Assembly: GCA_902522415.1 (NCBI GenBank)
Contig: CABYVI010000005.1
Location: 1 to 62,647, forward strand
DNA length: 62,647 nucleotides
Source of the DNA: an uncultured SAR116 cluster alpha proteobacterium
Lineage (GTDB): Bacteria > Pseudomonadota > Alphaproteobacteria > Puniceispirillales > GCA-002684695
Direction of reading: 5' to 3'
A program made the position numbers and the translations under genes. Below the pieces are notes generated by a model, which was not told the DNA's origin, did no database searches, and was given only the letters and a program-made list of their open reading frames with translations. Positions 8,117 to 18,235 of the stretch are shown piece by piece; the first letter of the stretch is position 1; the number at the start of each line of letters is the position of its first letter.

Positions 8117-9131
8117 TAGTAAAGTTTTAGAAGAAGCGAACAATATTCCCCATATAATTGAAAATTTTAATTTAGAAGATAAAAATAAATATAATCAAGT
8201 TTCTAATTTAATAACTAATAAAAAAATAAAGCATATTGTAACTATTGCTAGAGGGTCATCAGATAGTGTTGCTTTATTTGCTTCATACTTAATTGCAAAA
8301 ACTTTGGGAATAACAACATATAGTCTTCCACCTTCAATAATTACTTTAGAAAAGTCAAAATTTGATTTTTCAAGTACTCTAGTAATTATAATTTCTCAAT
8401 CTGGTTTGAGTGATGATCTCATTCAATGCTCAAACGAATGTGTAAAAATGGGTGCAAAAATATTGGTGATTACAAATAATTCTGCTAGTCCAATTGTCAA
8501 CAACGCTGATTTTTTCTTTGATATAAATGCGAGAAAAGAAGTTAGTGTAGCTGCAACTAAAACTTATATTCTATCATTGATGAATATAATAAAACTTGTT
8601 GCCATTGCTTCTGATCAAAAGTCTATTCTAAATCATTTAAATAAATTACCTGAATACATTCGTAGTGATAGAGCAAATGAATGGGATCCTGAAATAATAG
8701 ATAATAATATATCAAAAGGTTTTATTATTAGCAGGGGATTAGGCTATGCACTTTCAACTGAAATTTCATTAAAGTTTAAGGAACTGGCACTTGAATTAGT
8801 TGAGCCATTTAGTAGTGCTGAAGTCATGCATGGCCCTAAAACTTTAATAGATGATACTTTGAAACTTTTTGTTCTTTCTTTAGGTGATTTATCTGGTAAA
8901 GCAGTCAAAGATGATATTAATTTTTTTGAAACAATTTCAGAAAAAATTTATATTATAAATGATGGTGATTATCAAAAAAATCACTTTCAATTTAAAAGCG
9001 TAAATATAGCAGAAATAGACTCAATTTTATTAATGGCTAAATTTTATCCAATGATTGTTAAATATTCAATTTTGAAAGGTTTGAACCCAGACAAGCCAAG
9101 ATATTTATCTAAAATTACAAAAACTTTATAA
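8109..9131 (+). CDS. SIS-type glucosamine-6-phosphate deaminase (NagB-II, GlmS C-terminal-like)
   Basis: About 340 residues with two SIS domains like the isomerase half of GlmS but without the glutaminase domain, the form of GlcN6P deaminase (NagB-II) used by many proteobacteria instead of classical NagB. Seen: ARGSSDSVALF and ISQSGLSDD in the first SIS domain, VAATKTYILSL, then SRGLGYALSTEISLKFKEL and the SSAEVMHGPKTLI stretch of the second. ATG 8109 is chosen over 8094 because it starts at MVNSKVLEEANNIP, aligning with relatives; it overlaps the nagA stop by eight bases. The reaction gives fructose-6P and ammonia. An isomerase of another amino-sugar phosphate (AgaS-like) remains possible. 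Confidence 0.8.
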   Translation: MVNSKVLEEANNIPHIIENFNLEDKNKYNQVSNLITNKKIKHIVTIARGSSDSVALFASYLIAKTLGITTYSLPPSIITLEKSKFDFSSTLVIIISQSGLSDDLIQCSNECVKMGAKILVITNNSASPIVNNADFFFDINARKEVSVAATKTYILSLMNIIKLVAIASDQKSILNHLNKLPEYIRSDRANEWDPEIIDNNISKGFIISRGLGYALSTEISLKFKELALELVEPFSSAEVMHGPKTLIDDTLKLFVLSLGDLSGKAVKDDINFFETISEKIYIINDGDYQKNHFQFKSVNIAEIDSILLMAKFYPMIVKYSILKGLNPDKPRYLSKITKTL

Positions 9132-9141
9132 ACTTCAAATA

Positions 9142-10044
9142 TTACAGTAAATCATTGATATCTTCTGTCCAATCTGGATGATTATGCTTTTCCCAGTATA
9201 ATTCAATTATTGTTTGAGTAATTTCTCCCACTTTTCCATTACCAACAACTTTCCCATCAATTTTTGTAATTGGTATTATGCCTCCAGCAGTTGACGTTGC
9301 AAAAGCTTCTTCTGAATTTTTGAATTCTTCAGTTGAAATGGATTTTTTAGTTACAGGAATATTAATTTCCATTGCTAAGTCAATTGCAGTTTGTCTAGTT
9401 ACACCCTCTAAAACTCCTTTATCAGGTGTTATTAATTTATTGGAACTTACTGAAAATATATTAAATCCTGGACCTTCCAGAACATTACTGTTCTCATCGA
9501 TCAGTACAGCAGTGTAATGACCTCTGTCATATGCTTCATACATGCCATTGACTAAATCTAGCCAGTGATAGTTTTTTACTCTTGGATCTACTGAATCTGG
9601 TGAAATTCTTTTGATTTTACTTATTGCTAAATCCATGCCTTTATTAATTTTTTTGGGTTCTAAAATCCAACCAAATGGAATTGCAAAAGCTATAAACCTT
9701 GGCACTGATTTTCTTGGATCTCTATCAAAAGTGGGTGACATGCCTCTTGTTTGAATCATTTCAACATAAGAATTTTCAAAACCAGCTTTTTTAACGCATC
9801 CTGCAAGAATGCTTTTTAACTCGTTCCTTTTTATTTTACATGGCATCCGAAGTTTTTTAGTGGAAGCATAAAATCTATCAATATGATGATCTAATCTAAA
9901 AAATCTTTTATTCCAAACATGAACAACATCATAAGTTGCATCTGAACGTAAAAATCCCCAATCCAGTACAGAAATTTTTGCTTCCGAAATATCAATGAAT
10001 TGACCATTCATCCAAGCTGCACCTTTAGGAAATTTTTCTTTCAA
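9142..10044 (-). CDS. Class IV aminotransferase resembling (R)-selective amine transaminases
   Basis: Fold-type IV PLP enzyme of 300 residues. The Schiff-base lysine is Lys157 in DPRVKNYHW. By memory of the fungal and Arthrobacter (R)-amine transaminases, this protein shares their hallmarks: RSDATYDVVHVW (33-44) where those enzymes have HSD-TY-V, FFRLDHHI, YVEMIQTRG with Arg100, the C-terminal STAGGIIPI followed by DGKVVGNGKVG, and a YWEKHNHP tail. D-amino-acid or branched-chain aminotransferases are more distant alternatives. Translation probably begins at a TTG preceded by AAAGG; no ATG fits. It is convergent with the deaminase gene, 10 bases apart. Confidence 0.75.
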   Translation of the reverse strand: MKEKFPKGAAWMNGQFIDISEAKISVLDWGFLRSDATYDVVHVWNKRFFRLDHHIDRFYASTKKLRMPCKIKRNELKSILAGCVKKAGFENSYVEMIQTRGMSPTFDRDPRKSVPRFIAFAIPFGWILEPKKINKGMDLAISKIKRISPDSVDPRVKNYHWLDLVNGMYEAYDRGHYTAVLIDENSNVLEGPGFNIFSVSSNKLITPDKGVLEGVTRQTAIDLAMEINIPVTKKSISTEEFKNSEEAFATSTAGGIIPITKIDGKVVGNGKVGEITQTIIELYWEKHNHPDWTEDINDLL

Positions 10045-10120
10045 CTTTAACCTTTCACAAATAGTAAATTTTGATTAAATATAACATTATAAATTAAAAA
10101 TTTACATTTAGGAGTTTTAA

Positions 10121-10477
10121 ATGGATCCAATACAAAGGCAGACTTTACAAATAAATACTTTTTATTACATGATGATAATTTTATCTATTCTTACAGTTAC
10201 TCATATTTCAATGACTATAACAATAGTTTTCGGAGATTTAACAGGAAAAGAACTTGTTGTTTCAGGCACATTAGTAGCTTTAACACTAATAGGATCTTTT
10301 GGCTTAATTCGTGTAACCAAAAATTTTAAATTATTGCTTCTTGAAATGGATGAAAAGTTAGCTAGTACAAACTTTGGAAAAGAAACAAAAGACATTCCTG
10401 TTGATAGGTTAGGAATTGTTTTTGCTGGTTTATTTTTAATAAATGCAGTTATTCAATTAACAAATATTTACAGTTAA
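10121..10477 (+). CDS. Small hypothetical membrane protein (three membrane segments)
   Basis: I do not recognise this 118-residue protein. It has three hydrophobic segments (about residues 15-37, 46-66 and 97-115) with a charged cytosol-like loop between the last two (MDEKLASTNFGKETKDIPVDR). A good ribosome site (AGGAG, seven bases before the ATG) supports translation. It is divergent from the aminotransferase gene and convergent with the mini MotA-like gene, from which it is separated by a strong hairpin. Its size, topology and position beside another small membrane protein raise the possibility that the two work together, but nothing in the sequence shows this. Confidence 0.7.
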   Translation: MDPIQRQTLQINTFYYMMIILSILTVTHISMTITIVFGDLTGKELVVSGTLVALTLIGSFGLIRVTKNFKLLLLEMDEKLASTNFGKETKDIPVDRLGIVFAGLFLINAVIQLTNIYS

Positions 10478-10483
10478 ATAACT

Positions 10484-10513
10484 ACGAAGTGGGCGTATTA
10501 TTGTCCACTTCGT
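10484..10513. terminator. Bidirectional intrinsic terminator between two convergent small membrane-protein genes
   Basis: Inverted repeat ACGAAGTGGGC / GTCCACTTCGT (nine Watson-Crick pairs extended by a G-U and a C-G pair) with an eight-base loop, flanked on both sides by A/T-rich sequence (AATAACT before, TTGTAAAT after). It lies between the stops at 10477 and 10527 and can serve both directions. It is the only convergent junction in the window with room for such a structure. Confidence 0.75.
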
Positions 10514-10526
10514 TGTAAATTATATT

Positions 10527-10928
10527 TTATTTTTCATCCTCTTCATTAAGCTCATCATCAAATTTATTAATTTCCAATCTATATACAATCATATTGATTA
10601 TAATTTGAAAGAAGTATCCATATAAAACAGTCAGAAGTGCTACACCAAAAGCAGGGCCAAATACTTCTTCTGAAAAAATCATATTATTAGAAGCCATAAA
10701 AATTATTCCAATAATAAACCCTATCCATCCCATCCTTACAGCACCAAAACCAAAATTATCTAATTTATCAATTGTATCTCCACCCGCAGCAAACGAGTAT
10801 AATAGAGCGCCAACAACTACTAATAATAACGAAGGAGCATCTAAAAACATATTAACATCAGAAATAGTGAGTATAGTTCCTACAATTAAGCCTATAAGAA
10901 GAATTACACCTGTAAATAAACTAATCAT
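10527..10928 (-). CDS. Short MotA-like membrane protein
   Basis: A 133-residue protein with about four hydrophobic segments. The first 50 residues resemble the start of flagellar stator MotA (GVILLIGLIVGTIL, then FLDAPSLLLVVVGAL, like the MotA pattern of an aspartate-Pro-Ser followed by a V/I-rich GG stretch), and the later FGVALLTVLYGYFFQIIINMI resembles MotA's last helices. The long cytoplasmic domain of MotA (torque-generating region) is absent, so this is half the usual length and is unlikely to be a working stator; no motB or flagellar gene is near. A C-terminal acidic tail ends DDELNEEDEK. AAAGG precedes the ATG. A cryptic proton- or ion-channel-like role is only a guess. Confidence 0.6.
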   Translation of the reverse strand: MISLFTGVILLIGLIVGTILTISDVNMFLDAPSLLLVVVGALLYSFAAGGDTIDKLDNFGFGAVRMGWIGFIIGIIFMASNNMIFSEEVFGPAFGVALLTVLYGYFFQIIINMIVYRLEINKFDDELNEEDEK

Positions 10929-11033
10929 TATTATACCTTTCTTGTAAAATTTTATTTATAAATAAATTATATTCATTATAATTCTTTTGTTAATTAAGAT
11001 ATAGATTTAAAAATTAATTTTTTTTATTGAAAT

Positions 11034-11930
11034 TTGAAAATATCTTTAGAAAAACCATCAATAGTTCTTATTGCAGTTACTCTTATTTTAGGTGCTGCAT
11101 GTCTTGGTATTAGCCCCTTACTTGTAAGAGTTAGTGAGGTTGGACCAATATCATCAGCTTTCTGGCGATCAAGTTTAGCTATACCACTTATATTAATTCT
11201 TATTAAAATCTTAAAAATTAAAATTGAATATAAAAAAGAAAAAACAAATTATATTTTACTTGCATTACCAGGCATCTTTTTAGGGATTGACCACGCAGCT
11301 TGGCATCACGGCATAATGCTCACTACGATAGCCAATTCAACTTTATTTGCTTCAATGGCCCCAGTTTTTGTTGTTATTTATGGTTACTTATTTTTTTCAA
11401 AAACAATTACAAGAAAGTTTTTGCTCGGTTTAATAGCATCTATATTTGGAGCAACATTACTAATGTATAGCTCTTTAGAGTTAAGTCTTAAAAATTTACA
11501 TGGTGATTTTTGGTCTTTGTTAGCTGGTGCCTTTTATGCGGCATACTTAATGTCAACAGGTGCTTTAAGAGATAAAAGTCTAAATATTTATATTATATTT
11601 TTATTTGGAACATTATTTAGCGCTTTGACATTATTTATTTTAGTGTTGTTTTCAAGTGAAGTATTTATTCCTATTTCTATAAAGGGGTATTTAATTATAT
11701 TTGCTTTAGCCTTTATTAGTCAATTTATTGGTATTGGTTTAATTACATGGGCATTAGGCAAAGTTAAAACAGGTCTTGCGTCATTAACTCTTATGAGCGA
11801 GCCTGTTACAGCTTCACTTTTAGCTTGGATTTTGTTGGGAGAAAATTTAACAGAAATTCAACTTTTAGGTGGTATTGTTGTCTTAATTGGAATAATCTAT
11901 GCTCAAAGCTCAACTGAGCTAAAGCATTAA
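11034..11930 (+). CDS. DMT-superfamily transporter (EamA family)
   Basis: Inner-membrane exporter-type protein of 298 residues with ten hydrophobic helices in two EamA repeats, each beginning with an ALILGxxxxxxxPL-like helix (first at residues 10-30, second near 150-175). The region SEVGPISSAFWRS and the C-terminal LMSEPVTASLLAWILLGE are typical of the family, whose members often export amino acids or metabolites; the substrate is unknown. The open frame starts with TTG, with no ATG in a suitable position. The stop codon directly abuts the convergent trpE stop without a spare base. Confidence 0.85.
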   Translation: MKISLEKPSIVLIAVTLILGAACLGISPLLVRVSEVGPISSAFWRSSLAIPLILILIKILKIKIEYKKEKTNYILLALPGIFLGIDHAAWHHGIMLTTIANSTLFASMAPVFVVIYGYLFFSKTITRKFLLGLIASIFGATLLMYSSLELSLKNLHGDFWSLLAGAFYAAYLMSTGALRDKSLNIYIIFLFGTLFSALTLFILVLFSSEVFIPISIKGYLIIFALAFISQFIGIGLITWALGKVKTGLASLTLMSEPVTASLLAWILLGENLTEIQLLGGIVVLIGIIYAQSSTELKH

Positions 11931-13412
11931 TTACTCAGCTAGCTCAGCAGCTCTTATTAAAGCTTTAGCCTTATTCCTCGTCTCTAATTCTTCCCCCTCA
12001 TTAGTGCTGTCATGAACTATGCCTCCACCGGCCTGAACATATAATTTTTCATCTTTAATAATTCCTGTCCTTAGAGCAATACATGTGTCTAAGTCACCCG
12101 CAGCACTAAAGTATCCAACCGCCCCTGAATAAACTCCTCGTCTTTCTGTTTCTAATTCTTCTATAATTTCCATAGCTCTGATTTTAGGAGCACCACTTAC
12201 TGTCCCAGCTGGAAAACCCGCTATTAAGGCATCTAAACTATCAAGTCCATCTCTTAACTCTCCTTTAACTTCAGATTCTATATGCATAACATGTGAGTAC
12301 ATTTCCACACTAAAACTCTCAGAAACTTCAACTGTTCCTGGTTTGGAAACTCGCCCAACGTCATTTCTTCCCAAATCTAAAAGCATTAAATGCTCTGCTC
12401 TTTCTTTTGGATCTTCAAGCAACTCCTTTTTAAGTTTTGAATCCTCTTCTTTATCTATCCCTCTAGGCCTTGTTCCTGCAATAGGTCTAATAGTACATTC
12501 ATTATTTCTTAATCTCACAAGTATTTCTGGCGAAGATCCAACTACAAAGAAATCACCAAAATTAAAATGAAATAGAAAAGGTGATGGATTTAACCTTCTT
12601 AGAGATCTGTAAAATGAAATTGATGATTTTTTAAATGGAACTTCAAATCTTTGAGAGAGAACAACTTGGTACACATCTCCCGATTTTATATATTCCTTAG
12701 CTTTTTCCACTGAATTAAAAAACTCAGATTTTTTAAGGTTACTAGGTGCATTGTTATCTTGTTTTAATTCTTTTTGAACAGGAAGATTCGAATGATCTAA
12801 TCCCATATTCAATTCACCAACAGCATTAGTAATAATTTTTTGTCCATTTTCCCATGCTTCTTGGGCCGTTAAATTTTTAGTTGGTCTTATAGGAGTTACA
12901 AGAATAAATTCATCTTTTAGCCTGTCAAAAATACAAATTAATGAAGGTCTAATTAAAATAGTCTCTGGTAAATTAAGTGGATCAGAGTTCTTAATTTTAA
13001 TATTTTCAAAATATGAAATCATGTCGTAACCAATATAACCAAATAATCCTGCAGATAATGGAGGTAAATTTTTGGGAATTTCTATCGTGGAATCATTAAT
13101 TAAACTTCTTAATGAATTTAAAGGTTGTTCCTTATTTTTTACAAATTTTACATTGTTGTTCTTTGGTATAGCAGTTTCAGATAATCCGTTTTTACATCTC
13201 CAAATAAGATCAGGGTTAATTCCTATTGCAGAGTATCTACCTCTATTTACTCCACCTTCAACAGACTCTAATAAAAAATTGTAATTCTTATTTTTTGTTA
13301 ATTTTATTAGAGCTGAAACAGGAGTTTCTAAATCAGCAACTATGAATTTCCATAAAAGTTGCGGTTTTCCAGAATTATAACATTCAATAAATTTTTTTGA
13401 AATATCATTCAT
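11931..13412 (-). CDS. trpE: Anthranilate synthase component I
   Basis: Chorismate-binding enzyme of 493 residues, first step of tryptophan synthesis; works with the TrpG glutaminase. The N-terminal feedback site shows FLLESVEGG (the LLES element that binds tryptophan), and the chorismate domain shows GTRPRG, LMLLDLGRNDVGRV, GTVSGAPKIRAMEII and AGGGIVHDSTNEGEE. It lies one base after the ppiD stop on the same strand, as in other alphaproteobacteria, but the usual next gene trpG is missing: a transporter gene converges directly on its stop. Aminodeoxychorismate synthase PabB is a less likely reading given the LLES motif and length. Confidence 0.92.
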   Translation of the reverse strand: MNDISKKFIECYNSGKPQLLWKFIVADLETPVSALIKLTKNKNYNFLLESVEGGVNRGRYSAIGINPDLIWRCKNGLSETAIPKNNNVKFVKNKEQPLNSLRSLINDSTIEIPKNLPPLSAGLFGYIGYDMISYFENIKIKNSDPLNLPETILIRPSLICIFDRLKDEFILVTPIRPTKNLTAQEAWENGQKIITNAVGELNMGLDHSNLPVQKELKQDNNAPSNLKKSEFFNSVEKAKEYIKSGDVYQVVLSQRFEVPFKKSSISFYRSLRRLNPSPFLFHFNFGDFFVVGSSPEILVRLRNNECTIRPIAGTRPRGIDKEEDSKLKKELLEDPKERAEHLMLLDLGRNDVGRVSKPGTVEVSESFSVEMYSHVMHIESEVKGELRDGLDSLDALIAGFPAGTVSGAPKIRAMEIIEELETERRGVYSGAVGYFSAAGDLDTCIALRTGIIKDEKLYVQAGGGIVHDSTNEGEELETRNKAKALIRAAELAE

Positions 13413-15275
13413 TTATTGAGATGTCAGACCCAAAGCCTGCAAGATTAAGTTCCTATTGACCTCTAATTTATGTTGCTCACCTAATTTAGAAATTAGAGCG
13501 CTGTTTAAATCATTGATTAAAGATTGATTGAATGGAGTAGACAGTATTTCTGCTAAATTTTTTACTTCCTGTAAGGATGGCTGTGAAACCTTATCAAATC
13601 TTACTACTGAAATTCCTAAATCAGTTACAGCGATTTGTTTTTCACCAATCTTATTAATTCCAAAAAGTGTTTTGATAATCTGTGGTCTTGCATAAGCGGC
13701 ATCATTTTGGGAAGCACTTATTACTTCTGAAACTTTCATCTGATTTTCATTAGCAAAATTTATTAAGTCAGGCGCAGCAGATAATTCACCGGCTAAATTG
13801 AGTGTAATCTCGATAGCTTGCGTCTGCTTCCATGCATTTTTAAGTTTTGTTTTGATTTCTTCAAAGTCAGGCAAAAATTCATTTATTTCATCTTTTACTA
13901 CTAACGCAAAAAATTTCCCATCAGTGGTCTCATTAATAGAAATTTCATTAGAATTATCATCCCATAATACTTCTAAAAATGTTTGATCTCTAAATAATAG
14001 GTTTTGAGGTTGAGTTTTATTTTTATTTAATCCTTCTCTATCAATTTGTTCAGTTAGTTGAATATCTATACCTTTTTGCTTTGCAACTTCATCAATGCTT
14101 GACCCAGATGAAAACTCGTCATCAGCAAAGTTTGCAATATCATAAACCAAATCAGTAGCCCTTTCTAATTTAACATCATTTTTTAGTTTTACCTTGATTT
14201 CATCATAATTTGGTGTAACTGCAGGGATGATTTTGTCCAATTTTATAACATGATATCCAAGGTCACTTTTTATGATTGAGCTAATTTCATTAACATTTAA
14301 ACGAAAAACTGCATTAGCAATTTCTTCTATTAAGTCTGATTTTTTTAAGTCATTAATAACTGTATTTTGATTATCGAAATCTTCTTTAATAATACTTTCA
14401 AATTCATCACCATTTTTAATTCTTTCAACAATTTCATTGGCATCATTTTCGTTGTCCACAATTAATTGATTAATTGATCTTGTTTCTTCTTTGACATAGT
14501 CGGAACGTCTTATATCAAATTCATCAATTAGTTCTTTTTCACTTATCTCAATTTGATCAGTATAATCTTTGGGATCTAAGTAAAAGTATTTTCCAATTCT
14601 TCTTGTTGGCTCAATCCAAGATTTACTTGTATTATCATAAAATTTTCTAAGCTCACTCTCAGTTGGCTCATTAATTTCTGATAATGGAGTTAAACTCAAA
14701 TCTATAATTGTACCATCTCTTTTCTCTAAATTCTTTGAAGCAATCTTTTTTATAATGTCTTCTGAAACTTTTGCTGATTCAGTAATTGTCCTTGTTATTT
14801 GATCTTTTATGATATCTCTTCCAAGTAATTCTAGATACTTTTCTTCTGACAATCCTGAACCAAGTAATGATGTTTGAAATTTCATTCCGCTAAATTGTCC
14901 ATTCTCATCATGAAACCTTTTGTTTTCAATAATAGATTTTTTTAAATACTCCCTTGTTACTGTAATGCCTTTAGTATTAGCTTCTTCCATAATAATCGCT
15001 TCATTTGATAGGAATGAAATTAACAAATCCAAATATCCATTTTCAACAGCTTCATTTACAGTTAAATTAGGTGCAACTTCAGCCCTTAGCTTATTAAATT
15101 GAGATGCAATTTCCTGTATATCAATGCTCGTATCACCTGCTTTAATATAATCCTGATTAAACTGAAGAGATGGCACGAAACTCCCTAATCCTAGTCCAGC
15201 AAAAGCTATTAACACAATAACCAAAAATACTTTTGCTATGGGATGTTTTGAATGTTTTCTCAAAGATTTAAGCAT
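13413..15275 (-). CDS. ppiD: Peptidyl-prolyl cis-trans isomerase D (SurA_N/parvulin, membrane anchored)
   Basis: Periplasmic folding factor anchored by one N-terminal helix (about residues 14-34, after the basic LRKHSKHPIAK), followed by a SurA-like N-terminal chaperone region and a parvulin domain (near residues 235-360, with RSINQLIV, EFESIIKEDF and LGYHVIKLDKI). It helps newly secreted outer-membrane and periplasmic proteins fold. I start it at ATG 15275, giving 620 residues, because AAAGG lies upstream and the membrane anchor then starts as in relatives; an open frame continues 22 codons further upstream. The gene is cotranscribed with trpE (adjacent stop and start) and divergent from tpiA. 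Confidence 0.9.
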   Translation of the reverse strand: MLKSLRKHSKHPIAKVFLVIVLIAFAGLGLGSFVPSLQFNQDYIKAGDTSIDIQEIASQFNKLRAEVAPNLTVNEAVENGYLDLLISFLSNEAIIMEEANTKGITVTREYLKKSIIENKRFHDENGQFSGMKFQTSLLGSGLSEEKYLELLGRDIIKDQITRTITESAKVSEDIIKKIASKNLEKRDGTIIDLSLTPLSEINEPTESELRKFYDNTSKSWIEPTRRIGKYFYLDPKDYTDQIEISEKELIDEFDIRRSDYVKEETRSINQLIVDNENDANEIVERIKNGDEFESIIKEDFDNQNTVINDLKKSDLIEEIANAVFRLNVNEISSIIKSDLGYHVIKLDKIIPAVTPNYDEIKVKLKNDVKLERATDLVYDIANFADDEFSSGSSIDEVAKQKGIDIQLTEQIDREGLNKNKTQPQNLLFRDQTFLEVLWDDNSNEISINETTDGKFFALVVKDEINEFLPDFEEIKTKLKNAWKQTQAIEITLNLAGELSAAPDLINFANENQMKVSEVISASQNDAAYARPQIIKTLFGINKIGEKQIAVTDLGISVVRFDKVSQPSLQEVKNLAEILSTPFNQSLINDLNSALISKLGEQHKLEVNRNLILQALGLTSQ

Positions 15276-15386
15276 ATTAATGATACCTTTATTATATTTT
15301 AAACTACTATTTAATACTCTGGAGGTTGTACTGCAAATCAAAAATGACTAAAAACAGTTAAATTTCGATATTTACAGGGCAAATAA

Positions 15387-16139
15387 ATGATTATAGCAGC
15401 AAATTGGAAAATGAATTGTCTAAAAAAAGAATCAACCATTTTAGTTAATGAGTTAATTAAAGCAGAAAACTTATTCAAAACATCTGAAGTAATTATTTTT
15501 CCATCATTTTCACTTTTATCACATGTGTATTCGAAAATTCATTCGTCAAATATCAAATTGGGAGCTCAGGACTGCTCATTCTTTGATCATGGAGCATTTA
15601 CAGGTCAGGTTTCAGTTGAAATGATCATTGATGCTGGTTGTGAGTATGTAATTTTAGGGCATTCTGAAAGGAGAATAATATGTAATGAAACTTCAGAAGA
15701 TATATCAAAAAAATTACTAAAGTCTTTTCCGTTAGGATTAAATACTATCATATGTATAGGAGAAAACCTTCAAGACAGAGAAGATAAAACTTACTTATCA
15801 GTTTTAAAAAATCAAATTAAATTGTCTTTATCAAATTTTGATAAATTAGATTTTAATTTCTCGAATAACAAATTAATAATTGCTTATGAACCCATTTGGG
15901 CAATAGGAACAGGAAAAGTAGCAACCGAACAAAACATTAATGAAGTTCATGGGTTCATTAAGAGTTTTATTAAAGATTATTTTAAAACAAAAATTAATAT
16001 ACCTGTTATTTATGGTGGGTCAGTTAATGAAGACAATTCAAAAGATATTTTCAAAATAGATAATGTAGATGGTGTTTTAATTGGTGGTGCAAGTTTAAAA
16101 TCAAGAAGCTTTTTAAAAATAATTGAAAACTCAACTTAA
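15387..16139 (+). CDS. tpiA: Triosephosphate isomerase
   Basis: Glycolytic/gluconeogenic TIM barrel of 250 residues interconverting dihydroxyacetone phosphate and glyceraldehyde-3-phosphate. Catalytic residues are in place: Lys in AANWKMN (residue 8), His in LGHSERR, Glu in AYEPIWAIGTGK, plus the phosphate loop YGGSVN and GVLIGGASL. It opens the tpiA-secG-pyrG-kdsA-eno run common in alphaproteobacteria and is divergent from ppiD across 111 bases. Confidence 0.97.
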   Translation: MIIAANWKMNCLKKESTILVNELIKAENLFKTSEVIIFPSFSLLSHVYSKIHSSNIKLGAQDCSFFDHGAFTGQVSVEMIIDAGCEYVILGHSERRIICNETSEDISKKLLKSFPLGLNTIICIGENLQDREDKTYLSVLKNQIKLSLSNFDKLDFNFSNNKLIIAYEPIWAIGTGKVATEQNINEVHGFIKSFIKDYFKTKINIPVIYGGSVNEDNSKDIFKIDNVDGVLIGGASLKSRSFLKIIENST

Positions 16140-16170
16140 CAATTTCTAAAAATTAAACTTGTAAAAATTT

Positions 16171-16178
16171 GATATAAT
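16171..16178 (+). promoter_or_regulatory. Candidate extended -10 promoter element ahead of secG
   Basis: A TGA-TATAAT box (extended -10, perfect hexamer) lies 31 bases before the secG start, in the 69-base gap after tpiA. No good -35 hexamer is seen at 16-18 bases upstream, which extended -10 promoters tolerate. In such AT-rich DNA a chance match is possible. Confidence 0.35.
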
Positions 16179-16208
16179 TTATATATACGAACAAAAGGAT
16201 TTTAATTA

Positions 16209-16526
16209 ATGACAACAGTTATTTTAATCATACATATACTAATATCAATATCTATAGTAGGTCTTGTTCTTATGCAAAGGAGTGAGGGTGGTGGTCTTGG
16301 TATTGGTGGCGGAAATAATTTTATGTCTGCTCGAGGAACTGCCGACCTTTTAACAAGAGCTACCACAATCCTTGCAATTGCTTTTTTTTGTACTTCAATT
16401 CTGCTTGCTATGCTTGCAGGATATGGGAAAAAAAGCACTTCAATTATTGACGAAGTAAAGCAAGAAAGTGTTACACAGAAAGAAAATAAAAATAATTCAA
16501 CACCTTCTGTCCCAACTAATAATTAA
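16209..16526 (+). CDS. secG: Preprotein translocase subunit SecG
   Basis: Accessory subunit of the SecYEG channel, 105 residues with two membrane helices (about 2-22 and 53-75) and the conserved cytosolic loop LMQRSEGGGLGIGGG followed by ARGTADLLTRAT. The tail is polar and Asn/Ser/Lys rich, as usual for alphaproteobacterial SecG. It sits between tpiA and pyrG in the conserved order; a ribosome site AAAAGG is seen 11 bases before the ATG. Confidence 0.95.
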   Translation: MTTVILIIHILISISIVGLVLMQRSEGGGLGIGGGNNFMSARGTADLLTRATTILAIAFFCTSILLAMLAGYGKKSTSIIDEVKQESVTQKENKNNSTPSVPTNN

Positions 16527-16584
16527 TTTTTATAATATCAGTAATAAAACTAGTAAAATAATTTTTACCATTGTATAAAAATAA

Positions 16585-18216
<1,632 letters not shown>

Positions 18217-18235
18217 AAATGCGGTTTAAAAAAAA

